From DATFDN01 sp963818885 (lineage in GTDB: Bacteria; Pseudomonadota; Alphaproteobacteria; Acetobacterales; Acetobacteraceae), in the NCBI GenBank assembly GCA_963818885.1, contig CAWFTP010000001.1, positions 372,001 to 436,000 on the forward strand: a stretch of DNA of 64,000 bases, in the 5' to 3' direction. Below are positions 26,800 to 35,128 of this stretch, in pieces. Each line of letters starts with the position of its first letter. The first letter of the stretch is position 1. The position numbers were made by a program, and so were the translations under genes. The notes under the pieces were generated by a model that was not told the origin of the DNA, did no database searches, and was given only the letters and a program-made list of their open reading frames with translations.

Positions 26800-27501
26800 A
26801 TGACGAAGGCGATCGAGGCGCTCGACTGGCCGGCGATAGCGGCGGGACTGGACGCCCAGGGGTGGGCGGTCCTGCCGCATCTGCTGCGGGCGGATCAATG
26901 CGAGGAGGTCGCCGCGTTCTACGACGACGCTCCCCGGTTTCGCAGCACCGTGGTGATGGCGCGGCATGGGTTCGGACAGGGCGAGTATCGCTACTTCGCC
27001 TATCCCCTTCCCGATCTCGTGGCCAGGCTGCGCACCGCGCTCTATCCGCGCCTTACTCCGCTCGCGAACCGCTGGAACGAGACGATGGGCATCGACGTGC
27101 GCTATCCGCGCCAGCATGCCGCCTTCCTCGACCGCTGCCATCGCGCCGGCCAGGCGCGGCCGACGCCGTTGCTGCTGCGCTACGGCGCGGGCGATTACAA
27201 CTGCCTCCATCAGGACCTCTATGGCGAGCACGTGTTTCCCATCCAGGTCGCCGTGCTGCTCTCCGAGCCGGAGCGCGACTTCGCCGGCGGAGAGTTCGTG
27301 CTGACTGAGCAGCGTCCGCGCATGCAATCCCGCGCCGCCGTCGTGCCGCTGCGCCAGGGCGATGCGGTGGCCTTCGCGGTGCATCACCGTCCGGTGCGGG
27401 GGACGCGCGGCGCTTATCGCGTTGTCATGCGCCACGGCGTCAGCACGCTGCGCTCGGGACGGCGGCACACGCTGGGGATCATCTTCCACGATGCGGCCTG
27501 A
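26800..27501 (+). CDS. 2-oxoglutarate-Fe(II) oxygenase family protein
   Basis: A 233-residue protein with a double-stranded beta-helix dioxygenase pattern: the metal motif H-x-D in YNCLHQDLYGEHVFPIQ, the strand VAVLLSEPERDFAGGEFVLTE, and the distal His with Arg in VHHRPVRGTRGAYRVVMRHG. The N-terminal part (GWAVLPHLLRADQCEEVAA) resembles the entry region of phytanoyl/prolyl-hydroxylase-like enzymes. The 3' end overlaps alkB by 11 bases. This pairing with alkB is known to me from other Alphaproteobacteria; whether it acts on nucleic acid or protein is unknown. Confidence 0.82.
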   Translation: MTKAIEALDWPAIAAGLDAQGWAVLPHLLRADQCEEVAAFYDDAPRFRSTVVMARHGFGQGEYRYFAYPLPDLVARLRTALYPRLTPLANRWNETMGIDVRYPRQHAAFLDRCHRAGQARPTPLLLRYGAGDYNCLHQDLYGEHVFPIQVAVLLSEPERDFAGGEFVLTEQRPRMQSRAAVVPLRQGDAVAFAVHHRPVRGTRGAYRVVMRHGVSTLRSGRRHTLGIIFHDAA

Positions 27502-28138
27502 GGCGGACCTCTTCGCAGAGGCGCCGCGCTCCTGCCAACTGGGCGAGCGCGCGGCGCTGCTCGCTGGGTTCGCGCTGCCCTGCGAAGCCGCGCTGCTGGA
27601 GGCGCTCGACGCCGTCACCATCGCCGCACCGTTCCGCCACATGGTGACGCCGGGCGGGTTCACGATGTCGGTGGCGATGACGAGTTGCGGCGCGGCGGGG
27701 TGGGTCACCGACCGACGCGGCTACCGCTACGACGCGCGCGACCCGGAGAGCGGCCAGACCTGGCCCGCGATGCCCGCGCCCTTTGCGGCGCTGGCCACGG
27801 AGGCGGCGTCCGCCGGCGGCTTCGCGGACTTCGCACCGGACTCCTGCCTCATCAACCGCTACGAGCCGGGCGCGCGGCTGTCGCTTCATCAGGATCGCAA
27901 CGAGCGCGACTACGGCGCGCCGATCGTTTCGGTCTCGCTCGGGCTGCCCGCGACCTTCCTGTGGGGCGGCCTCGCTCGCGCCGAGCCTACGCGTCGCGTC
28001 GGGCTGCGCCACGGCGACGTGGTGGTGTGGGGCGGCCCCGACCGGCTACGCTTCCACGGCGTGATGCCGCTGGGCGAAGGCGAGCACGAGGCGCTGGGAC
28101 GGCAACGGATCAACCTCACGTTTCGGAAGGCGCTGTGA
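27491..28138 (+). CDS. alkB: Alpha-ketoglutarate-dependent DNA repair dioxygenase AlkB
   Basis: Oxidatively demethylates 1-methyladenine and 3-methylcytosine. The 215-residue protein has every hallmark: His133 and Asp135 in SLHQDRNERD, distal His189 in RFHGVMPL, and R-x-N-x-T-x-R (Arg206, Asn208, Arg212) in RINLTFRKAL for 2-oxoglutarate. CLINRYEPGARLSLHQD is the family core and VSLGLPATFLWGG follows. It overlaps the upstream 2OG-oxygenase and its stop overlaps the start of a small secreted protein (TGATG), so three genes are translationally coupled. Confidence 0.96.
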   Translation: MRPEADLFAEAPRSCQLGERAALLAGFALPCEAALLEALDAVTIAAPFRHMVTPGGFTMSVAMTSCGAAGWVTDRRGYRYDARDPESGQTWPAMPAPFAALATEAASAGGFADFAPDSCLINRYEPGARLSLHQDRNERDYGAPIVSVSLGLPATFLWGGLARAEPTRRVGLRHGDVVVWGGPDRLRFHGVMPLGEGEHEALGRQRINLTFRKAL

Positions 28139-28350
28139 TGGAGCGGACCCGCCGATCGATCCTGCTAACGCCCACAGCGCTTGCGCTATTCGATGGCCGC
28201 GCGTTCGCGGCGGGGCATCCGACGCTCACCGGCAAGGAGCGGCTAACCGACAAGGGCTCGGACGAGCAGCGGGTGGACGATTGCAACGTTCCAGTTGCGG
28301 AGCGCACCCGCAAGCGGCCGACACGATGCCCGTGGGACAAGACGAGCTGA
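28138..28350 (+). CDS. Small exported protein of unknown function
   Basis: A 70-residue protein coupled to alkB by a one-base overlap. It begins with a basic end and a hydrophobic stretch (RRSILLTPTALALFDGRAFA) consistent with a signal peptide, followed by a charged segment GKERLTDKGSDEQRVDDCNV and a Pro/Arg-rich end. I recall similar small proteins with a G-K-E-R-L core and D-E-Q-R-x-D-x-C in Acetobacteraceae and Bradyrhizobiaceae, all without known function; that is from memory. It contains two Cys. It ends four bases from the convergent P450 gene. Confidence 0.6.
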   Translation: MERTRRSILLTPTALALFDGRAFAAGHPTLTGKERLTDKGSDEQRVDDCNVPVAERTRKRPTRCPWDKTS

Positions 28351-28354
28351 GCCG

Positions 28355-29539
28355 TCAGGCGGGCACGAACCGCACCGGCAGGCTGGCGAGGCCGCGCAGC
28401 GTGTTGTTGTAGCGCCGCCGCGGCGAGCCGGTGATCTCGATGGCGCCGACCCTGCCGGCAATGGCGCGCAGCAGCACCTCGCCCTCCATGCGCGCGAGCA
28501 CCGTGCCGACGCAGCCATGGATGCCGCTCCCGAACCCGACATGGCCGGCATTGGCGCGCGTGATGTCGAAGGCGTCGGGGTCCTCCCAGCGGCGCGGGTC
28601 GCGGTTGGCGGCGCCCAGGAACATCAGGATCTTGCGCCCCTCCTCCACCGTTGTGCCGCCGATCTCGGCCTCGCGCGTCGTGGTGCGGAAAAAGGTCTGC
28701 ACCGGGCTTTCGTGGCGCACCGCCTCCTCGAAGGCGGCGCGGGCGAGCCCGGGATCGGCGCGCAGCCGGGCGAATTGGTCGGGAAAGCGGGCGAGGCAGT
28801 AGATCGCCGCCCCCAGGCCGCTCACCGTGGTGTCGACCCCGGCGGTCAGGACCGAGCGCACCACCAGCGGCGCCTCCTCATGCGTGAGCTCACCTGCGTC
28901 GGCGGCGGCATGGATCGCCGCGCCGAACCCATTCGGGTCGAGCGCGGCGCGCTGCGACTGCGCCTGCACCCAGGCGACGACGGGCTCGGCGTCGCGCACC
29001 GCGTCCTCGAAGAAGGCGTTGCGTGGCCCAAACGAGTTGAACACCATGTTGCCGTACGGCAGCAGGAAGCGCCGGTTCTCCCGCGGCATCCCGACCGCGT
29101 CGGGAAAGACTGACAGCGGGAAGGCCTCGGCCAGATCGGTGACGGCGTCGAAGGTCTGGCGCCCCAGCAGCTCCTCCATCAGCGCCTCGGCCTTGGCGGC
29201 GAAGTCCGCGCGCAGGCGGCGCATCGCCGCGGGCGAGAGCACGCGATCCAGCACCTTGCGGGTGCGGTCGTGCAGCGGCGGATCGGTCTCCAGCACCAGG
29301 CTCGGCAGGCGCCAGGGCTTCTCCTTGCTGAAGTCGGACAGGCCGACGCCGCGCGCCGAGGAGAAGGTCTGCCAGTCGGTGAGCACCGCCTGGACCTCGG
29401 CGTAGCGGGCGACCGCGAGCACGTCGTAGCGAGAAAGGCGCACCACCGGTCCGGCATCGCGCAGCGCGGCATGGATCGGGAACGGGTCCTCGAAGAATGC
29501 GGCCGAGAACGGGTCGATATCCAGGACCGGCAGGGTCAT
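28355..29539 (-). CDS. Cytochrome P450, CYP199A-like
   Basis: A complete 394-residue P450: I-helix oxygen-binding motif LTAGVDTTVSGLG (about 230-245), ExxR in EEAVRHES (about 269), and the haem loop FGSGIHGCVGTVLARME with the Cys ligand (about 351). The N-terminal string SSARGVGLSDFSKEKPWR and ETDPPLHDRTRKVL closely matches the CYP199A group, which oxidatively demethylates para-substituted benzoates such as 4-methoxybenzoate. No ferredoxin or ferredoxin reductase gene is adjacent, although CYP199A enzymes need them. It is followed upstream on the same strand by an MBL hydrolase 12 bases away, a likely operon partner. Confidence 0.92.
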   Translation of the reverse strand: MTLPVLDIDPFSAAFFEDPFPIHAALRDAGPVVRLSRYDVLAVARYAEVQAVLTDWQTFSSARGVGLSDFSKEKPWRLPSLVLETDPPLHDRTRKVLDRVLSPAAMRRLRADFAAKAEALMEELLGRQTFDAVTDLAEAFPLSVFPDAVGMPRENRRFLLPYGNMVFNSFGPRNAFFEDAVRDAEPVVAWVQAQSQRAALDPNGFGAAIHAAADAGELTHEEAPLVVRSVLTAGVDTTVSGLGAAIYCLARFPDQFARLRADPGLARAAFEEAVRHESPVQTFFRTTTREAEIGGTTVEEGRKILMFLGAANRDPRRWEDPDAFDITRANAGHVGFGSGIHGCVGTVLARMEGEVLLRAIAGRVGAIEITGSPRRRYNNTLRGLASLPVRFVPA

Positions 29540-29550
29540 GACGCCTCCCG

Positions 29551-30387
29551 TTATGCGGCGCGCCAGGCCTCCCCGTCGCGCGAGGCTTTCCCTTCGGCTT
29601 CCAGCTTCAGCAGATGGGCGAGCACGTTGCGCTCGGCGGCGCGCTGCAGGCGCGGATGGGTCTGCGAGTACATCTTGTCGCGGAGCGCGATTGTCGTCGC
29701 CGGGCCGCGCACGAGGGCGGTCTGGATCGCCCTCTCGCGCTCCATGCGGTGGAACAGCAGCGCGCGCGTGAGCCGGCGCGGATCGGGCAGCGGCGGCCCA
29801 TGGCCTGGCAGGAACACGTCATCGGCGCGGTCGAGCAGCCGGCGCAGGCTCGCGAAATAGGCGCGCATGTCCCCGTCCGGCGGGCTGATGACCGTGGAGT
29901 TCCAGGACATGACGTGATCGGCCGAGAACAGCACCGCCTGGCCGCCCTGTCCCTTGAGCGCGAGGCAGATGTGGTCCGACGCATGGCCCGGTGTATGCAG
30001 CACCGTCATGCCGGCGATCTCGGCGCCGTCGTCGAGCGGAATGTCGGGGACGAAGGAGGGATCGGCGGGCGCGCGGAAGCCCGCCGTACGCGCCCCGGTT
30101 GCCTGCTTGAGCGCCACGGTGGCACCGAGATGGTCGTGATGATGGTGCGACAACAGGATCAGGTCGATCTTGCCTCCGCCGCTCGCAGCAAGCACCAACT
30201 CGACATGGCGCGGGTCGTCCGCTGGGCCGGGATCGAGCACCGCCAGCCCGTCCGACATCTCGATCAGGTAGGTGTTGGTGCCGTGATAGGTCATCGGCCC
30301 GGGATTGTGCGCGACGACGCGGCGGATGCCCGGTAGCACGGACAGCGCGACGCCGCGCTCGGGTTCGGGCTCGGTCAGGAAGGCCAT
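29551..30387 (-). CDS. MBL-fold metallo-hydrolase (LACTB2-like)
   Basis: A 278-residue metallo-beta-lactamase fold protein: HGTNTYLIEMSDGLAVLDPG, the zinc motif LLSHHHHDHLGATVAL, HTPGHASDHICLAL, and the Asp/His of FSADHVMSWNSTVISPPDG. A C-terminal winged-helix-like region (ALRDKMYSQTHPRLQRAAE) is typical of the LACTB2 group, whose members are single-strand endoribonucleases or thioesterase-like hydrolases. The ATG at 30387 opens the conserved part; upstream frame is not conserved. It is placed to be co-transcribed with the P450 gene. Confidence 0.85.
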   Translation of the reverse strand: MAFLTEPEPERGVALSVLPGIRRVVAHNPGPMTYHGTNTYLIEMSDGLAVLDPGPADDPRHVELVLAASGGGKIDLILLSHHHHDHLGATVALKQATGARTAGFRAPADPSFVPDIPLDDGAEIAGMTVLHTPGHASDHICLALKGQGGQAVLFSADHVMSWNSTVISPPDGDMRAYFASLRRLLDRADDVFLPGHGPPLPDPRRLTRALLFHRMERERAIQTALVRGPATTIALRDKMYSQTHPRLQRAAERNVLAHLLKLEAEGKASRDGEAWRAA

Positions 30388-30469
30388 GCGGGTCCTCGGT
30401 GCGGGAAGCCGGTAGTATCGCGGGGAAGTGCCCCGATCGGCAAATGTCATGCCGGCATGGCAGAGTTCC

Positions 30470-31387
30470 TCAGTCTCCCTCCGCCTCCAGCTCGATGCGC
30501 GCAGCATCGAGCGCCGCCTTCTCTTTCGGATCCACCGTGGGGAACTTCAGGTCGAGCGCATCGAGCGTCTCGATCAGCGCGGCGATGACCACCAGGTGGG
30601 CGAACCATTTGTGGTCGGCCGGCACCACGAACCAGGGCGCGTGCGGCGCGGCGGTGTGCTTGATCGCCGCCTGGTAGGCAGCCTGGTACTCGTCCCAATG
30701 GGCGCGCTCGGCCAGATCGTTGGCGCTGAACTTCCAGTTCTTCTCCGGCTCCTCCAAACGGGCGAGGAAGCGCCGGCGTTGCTCCTGCTTAGACAGATGC
30801 AGGAAGAACTTGGCGATCGCGGTCCCTTCCTGGGCGAGATGCGATTCGAAATTGGCGATCGCCTCCATCCGGCGCTGCCAGAACTGCTTGTCGACCCGCC
30901 CGGGTGGAAGGCGCTGGCGCTCCAGGAATTCCGGGTGGACGCGGACGACCAGCACCTCCTCGTAGTGGCTGCGGTTGAAGATGCCGATGCGCCCGCGCTC
31001 AGGCAGGGCGCGGGCACTTCGCCACAGGAAATCGTGCGCAAGCTCCTCCGCGCTTGGCGCCTTGAAGCTGTGGACCTGCACGCCCTGCGGGTTCACCCCG
31101 GTCATGACGTGCTTGATCGTGCCGTCCTTGCCTGCGGCATCCATCGCCTGGAACACACAGAGCAGGGACCAGCGATCCTGCGCGTAGAGCCGCTCCTGCA
31201 GGTCGGACAGGTGCTGGACCGCGCTGACGAGCAGCCCGTCGGCCTGGTCCTTGTCGATCAGGGAGTCCGCGGTGTCAGCGGGATCGTAATCGTCGAGCCG
31301 GAAATGCTTGCCAGAGGTGATTCGGTAGCGGTCGAGTAGCTTACGAACCTGCTTGGGGGGCAGGTGCAGCGCCTCGGTGTCCGCCAT
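30470..31387 (-). CDS. ppk2: Polyphosphate kinase 2
   Basis: Transfers phosphate between polyphosphate and nucleotides. From the ATG at 31387 the protein has 305 residues, the usual length: LPPKQVRKLLDRYRITSG, Walker A FQAMDAAGKDGTIKHVM, GVNPQGVQVHSFKAPS, Walker B-like RIGIFNRSHYEEVLVVRVHP, and lid residues KQEQRRRFLARLEEPEKNWK. In the raw sequence the frame is also open into the upstream gene, giving an apparent 465-residue protein; this is a frameshift artefact and the extra N-terminus is not PPK2. The ATG overlaps the upstream stop (TGATG). Confidence 0.95.
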   Translation of the reverse strand: MADTEALHLPPKQVRKLLDRYRITSGKHFRLDDYDPADTADSLIDKDQADGLLVSAVQHLSDLQERLYAQDRWSLLCVFQAMDAAGKDGTIKHVMTGVNPQGVQVHSFKAPSAEELAHDFLWRSARALPERGRIGIFNRSHYEEVLVVRVHPEFLERQRLPPGRVDKQFWQRRMEAIANFESHLAQEGTAIAKFFLHLSKQEQRRRFLARLEEPEKNWKFSANDLAERAHWDEYQAAYQAAIKHTAAPHAPWFVVPADHKWFAHLVVIAALIETLDALDLKFPTVDPKEKAALDAARIELEAEGD

Positions 31388-31735
31388 CAGGGGGCGCTTG
31401 CCGACATCAGCTGGTGCAGCACGTCGCAGATGCACTCGGCACGGAAGCTCTCCGCCTGCATCGACTCCGACAACAACGGCGTCCGGCGCGCGCCAGAGAG
31501 TCCACTGCCGAATCGGGCTCCCGGCCGGGTAGAGCGCCGCCACTTCCTCGTATTCCGCACCATCGATGCAATTGTCCAGCTCGATGACCAGCCGGATCTC
31601 GTGATACTCGGCCCACGCGCTCAGCATCATCAGCTCCGGCACAGTGAAGGCGATGCCGCCGCGCGGCGGATGGCTCAACGTGCGGTGATCCGCAACCTTC
31701 TCGACCAGTCCAGAAACGCGTGGTGTGGCTGCCAT
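31387..31735 (-). pseudogene. Small conserved protein upstream of ppk2, one +1 frameshift
   Basis: Starts MAATPRVSGLVEKVADHRT and continues FTVPELMMLSAWAEYHEIRL, NCIDGAEYEEVAALYPAG. Near 31467-31480 (coding string GCCGTTGTTGTCGG) the proper frame moves by +1 to SESMQAESFRAECICDVLHQ and ends in SAP, with its TGA overlapping the ppk2 ATG. The 349-base length is one more than a multiple of three, as expected for one inserted base. Corrected, it is 115 residues. I do not recognise a domain; the helical, acidic character and coupling to ppk2 are all that can be said. Confidence 0.6.
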
Positions 31736-31816
31736 TTCCTGCGTTCTTTCGATATCGTTGCACCGGCGGCGCACACGCAGCGCGGGTATTCCGAACGGAA
31801 TGTAACGTAGCATGAG

Positions 31817-31832
31817 ATCACGGAGCCGTGAT
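31817..31832. promoter_or_regulatory. Perfect inverted repeat ATCACGG-AG-CCGTGAT
   Basis: Seven-base perfect arms around two bases, 82 bases upstream of the ppk2-operon start. Size and symmetry suit a dimeric repressor site; the protein is unknown. Confidence 0.4.
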
Positions 31833-31943
31833 GGCAAGTATAACTTTTGAGATGCGAGCCGCTGCATCGCGCGAGGACCCCCGGATATGGCGGGCAGAGC
31901 ACAGGTACTCGATTTCCCCTCGCCTATTCGCTGGGGGATGACA

Positions 31944-31959
31944 AGTGACGCAGGTCACA
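31944..31959. promoter_or_regulatory. CRP/FNR-type site AGTGA-N6-TCACA
   Basis: AGTGACGCAGGTCACA matches the CRP consensus TGTGA-N6-TCACA at nine of ten positions, centred about 103 bases upstream of the c-di-GMP protein start. It would connect cyclic-nucleotide or oxygen-sensing CRP-family control to c-di-GMP turnover; this is inference from one site. Confidence 0.4.
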
Positions 31960-32054
31960 CATCGCGGGTAGATCACGCATCGGGCCGCCCCACCGTGGCG
32001 CCCACACCTCATCGTTAAGCAGCCGGCAAGACTTGCCCGCCACGATAGTGGTGA

Positions 32055-33981
32055 ATGGCGCTCGGCCCACGCATCTTCGCCCCAGGCGCGCCGCTCGCGC
32101 CGAACGAGGCTATCGGCGGTCTGACCGCCGCCGCCGTCGTCTTCGCGCTCACCATGCCCGTCCTCGGGCCGCCGCTGGCGGCTTGGCTGGCGATCGCCAC
32201 GGGTGCCGCGGTGGCCGCCTCGATGGGCCTTCTGCGCGCCCGGGCGCTGGGCCGGGCGCTCGGGGCGCATGGGCGAGAGGCTGTGGCGCGCGCCCGTCAA
32301 AGCGAGGCGCGCTATCGCCTGCTCGCCGAGAATGCCGGCGACGTCATCGTGCTGACCCGCGCCGACCGCACGCGCGCCTACGTCTCTCCGGCCTGTCGTG
32401 CCGTCTTCGGCTGCGAGCCCGGCGCGCTGCTCGGGCGCGATTTCGCAGAGCGGCTGCATCCCGAGGACCGCGGCCGGGTGCTCGCGGACTACGCCGCGTT
32501 TTGCCGGCAGGGCGGGCGTGTCATCCACAGCTACCGGACGCGCCACGCGGACGGTCACTACGTCTTCGTCGAGTTCGACCTGGGTGACCACACCCTCGGC
32601 CGGGGAGCCCGGTCCCAACGACGTCATCGCGATCGTGCGCGACGTGTCGGAGCGGCGAGCCGCGGAGGAGCGGATCGCCTTTCTGTCACGCCACGATCCG
32701 CTGACCGGGCTGCCCAACCGCACCGTCCTGCGGGAGCGGGCGGAGGAGGCGCTGCGCCATGTCGAGCGGGGCGGCGCGCTCGCCCTGCTCGTGCTGGACC
32801 TCGACCATTTCCAGGCCGCGAATGACCAGCTTGGCCATGCCGCCGGGGATGCCCTGCTGCGCGCGGTGGGCGAGCGCCTCGCGGGCGCGATGCGGGAGAC
32901 CGATGTGATCGCCCGCCTCGACGGCGATTGCTTCGGCGTGCTGCAGACGGGGATCGAGCGCCCGGAAGACGCGGGCCGGCTTGCCGAGCGGCTGCTGGGC
33001 GTGCTTGGCGCCCCATTCCAGGCCCAATCGCGATCCGTGGCGCTCGCGGCCAGCATCGGGATCGCCGTCGCCCCCACGGATGGCGCCGCGTTCGAAACCC
33101 TGCTGCAGAAGTCGGAGACCGCCTTGCTGCGCTGCAAGCGCGAAGGCCGTGGCGGCTTCCGCTATTTCGAGGCGCGAATGGAGGCGCGGCGCGACATGGC
33201 GCAGGCGCTGACGCTCGACCTGCGCAAGGCGCTCGCGGGCGGCGAGTTCGAGCTGTTCTACCAGGCGCTGGTCGCGCTCGAGGATCGCCGGATCACCGGA
33301 TTCGAGGCGCTGCTGCGCTGGCGCCACCCGACCCGCGACCTCGTGTCTCCGGCGGAGTTCATACCGATCGCCGAAGAGACCGGCATGATCGTGCCGATCG
33401 GCGCCTGGGTGCTTCGCCAAGCCTGCACGGAGGCGGCGCGCTGGCCGCCCGACATCACCGTCGCGGTGAACCTCTCCCCGGTGCAGCTCCGCTCGCCGGC
33501 GCTCGCCCGCACGGTACGCTCGGCGCTGGCGGCGAGCGGGCTGCCCGCGCGGCGCCTGGAGCTCGAGATCACCGAGTCGGTCCTGCTCACCGAGGATGAG
33601 CGGACGCTCGCAACGCTCAGGGACCTGCGCGCGATGGGCGTGCGCATCTCGATGGACGATTTCGGCACCGGCTATTCATCGCTGCGCTACCTGCGCAGCT
33701 TCCCGTTCGACAAGATCAAGCTTGACCAGTCCTTCGTGCACGATCTTTCGGGTGGGCCGGAGGCGATGGTGATCGTGCGCGCGGTCGCCGGGCTGGGGCA
33801 CAGCCTGGGTATCGCGACCCTGGCCGAGGGCGTGGAGACGGAAGAGCAGCTCGAGCGGCTGCGGGCGGCGGGATACACCGAGGCGCAAGGCTATTTCTTC
33901 AACCGCCCCGGCCCGTCCCGCACCGTCACCACCTTGCTCGGGGTTAGCCGGGCAGCCGCGGAGGCGGCGCCGGCGTCGTAG
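32055..33981 (+). pseudogene. PAS-GGDEF-EAL c-di-GMP signalling protein, one +1 frameshift
   Basis: Order: two membrane helices (residues about 20-65), a PAS domain (ARYRLLAENAGDVIVLTRAD to FVEFDLGD), a GGDEF domain and an EAL domain. The frame shifts by +1 near 32588-32600 (coding string CACACCCTCGGCC) between PAS and GGDEF. The GGDEF site is degenerate (ARLDGDCFGVL in place of RxGGDEF), so cyclase activity is unlikely. The EAL domain is intact: FEALLRWRHP, VNLSPVQLR, EITESVLL, MDDFGTGYSSLRYL, KLDQSFV and LAEGVETEEQ. The protein is therefore predicted to hydrolyse c-di-GMP. Start by ATG at 32055; an in-frame later start is possible. Confidence 0.85.
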
Positions 33982-34017
33982 GGGCGGGATGAGCGGGTAA
34001 TCACCTGACGGCTTGCT

Positions 34018-34269
34018 TCAAGCCGTCGGCGGCAAGCGCTGTAGAAGCAACTCCACGCCGCCCTCCACAGCTTCATTGCCATAGGACCGCGATATTTCAA
34101 CATGATTGTCTTCAAATATCTCGATTTCCCACCACTCCCCAACAAACGCGGCATTTACACGTATGGCATCTGGACGAGTTCGCTCAAAGGAGAAGTGGAC
34201 TCGAGATCTCTCTAGTTCCCGCACTATTTGGAAGATAATTGAGGATATTTGTGCACCCCCTATTTGCAA
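34018..34269 (-). CDS. Putative immunity protein, small acidic
   Basis: An 83-residue protein: SSIIFQIVRELERSRVHFSF, RTRPDAIRVNAAFVGEWWEI, EIFEDNHVEISRSYGN. The EWWEI-x-FEDxxVEI pattern resembles small immunity proteins encoded after polymorphic toxins; this rests on memory. It starts six bases after the end of the toxin-like reading frame on the same strand, the spacing expected for toxin-immunity pairs. GC content is visibly lower than in flanking genes, suggesting recent acquisition. Other functions are possible. Confidence 0.55.
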   Translation of the reverse strand: MQIGGAQISSIIFQIVRELERSRVHFSFERTRPDAIRVNAAFVGEWWEIEIFEDNHVEISRSYGNEAVEGGVELLLQRLPPTA

Positions 34270-34274
34270 GAATC

Positions 34275-34997
34275 TTATCTACGAAATCTATTATCTAGAA
34301 GCAACTTGCGAGCCGTTCTGGCCGCAGAATCACCGGCCTTTGCCGCATCCAAAACCTCGTCCATCGGGACATCCAGGAATTGTCCTGGGAACACGCGCAA
34401 AATGCTTGCCTTGCAACTTTCTGCTATGAATTCCGCACAGGTCCGGCTTTACGCCAGGACTATCTTGCCTTCACTGGGCTCCTGCAACCGCGGGCCGTTG
34501 GGGGTGGCTGGCGACGATACCACAGTAGCCGTCGATGGCGTCGTCAAGGTTGCGGCTACCGGCGAGGTCTGCGCGGCCGATACCGGAAGGAGCTGGGTGC
34601 TCGGATCGGCGTTTCCGCGTCCACCGCCTGTGCGCTGCCCGCGTGCATAAATCAGGTCCTCGAAGGCCTCCGGGGTGTCGCGCAGGGCGCGTAGCGCCGT
34701 CACCGGGTCGCGATGCGCGGCACTTGCCCGCTGGAAGGCACGAAGCGCCGCGGCGGGATCGGCACTCGCCGGTTGTGGCGGGGAGCGCCTCCTCGATGGC
34801 GGCGGTCCCCATTCCTGCTCGGGCGCGGGCTGATCGTGGGTGGGCTCCGCCTCCCTATACGGCTGCTCGGACGCGACGAAGGTCGCCGGGAAACTTACGC
34901 AGTCCGGATGCTGGCTCTTGAAGGCGGCGAGTTCGGGCGGTGGGTCCGCACCATCGGCGACGAAGACGAATGGTAGGGTGATCTCGTCAGACATCAT
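34275..34997 (-). pseudogene. Polymorphic-toxin-like protein, interrupted by an in-frame stop
   Basis: The first 182 codons (34997-34449) encode an acidic N-terminal part (ITLPFVFVADGADPPPEL), a Pro-rich linker and a Thr/Ser/Pro-rich stretch ending GKIVLA and TAA. In the same frame after the TAA, 57 more codons run to 34275 and read AEFIAESCKASILRVFPGQF, then MDEVLDAAKAGDSAARTARK and LLLDNRFRR. That tail resembles the C-terminal toxin module of polymorphic toxins that I remember as FPgeFL...AkaGdkaAkkAlKLL-d-RFrk. A putative immunity gene follows at once. Either the stop is real and the toxin is dead, or one or two base errors lie near 34440-34460. The GC content drops in this tail. Confidence 0.5.
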
Positions 34998-35128
34998 ACC
35001 TAACTAACACAATTGCGCCTTCGATGCAAGCTCGGCGGTGCTCCACCACCGCGAGACTGCCAGGGCCATCCGATATCTGCGATAGCCGTCTCGGCGCCGC
35101 TACCTTCCGCTGCCCCAAGGCCGACGGC

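Larger units (their letters stand above)
31736..32054. other. 319-base divergent intergenic region with two palindromes
   Basis: Between the ppk2 operon and the c-di-GMP gene. No gene is seen. It contains the 16-base palindrome at 31817-31832 and the CRP-like site at 31944-31959 listed separately, and must carry both promoters. Base composition is lower in GC than the coding DNA beside it. Confidence 0.6.

Noticed and set aside
34380..34694. Plus-strand open frame in the toxin-immunity islet
   Set aside because: It lies opposite the toxin-like frame; the minus-strand reading has a recognisable toxin-like tail and a well-placed immunity gene.
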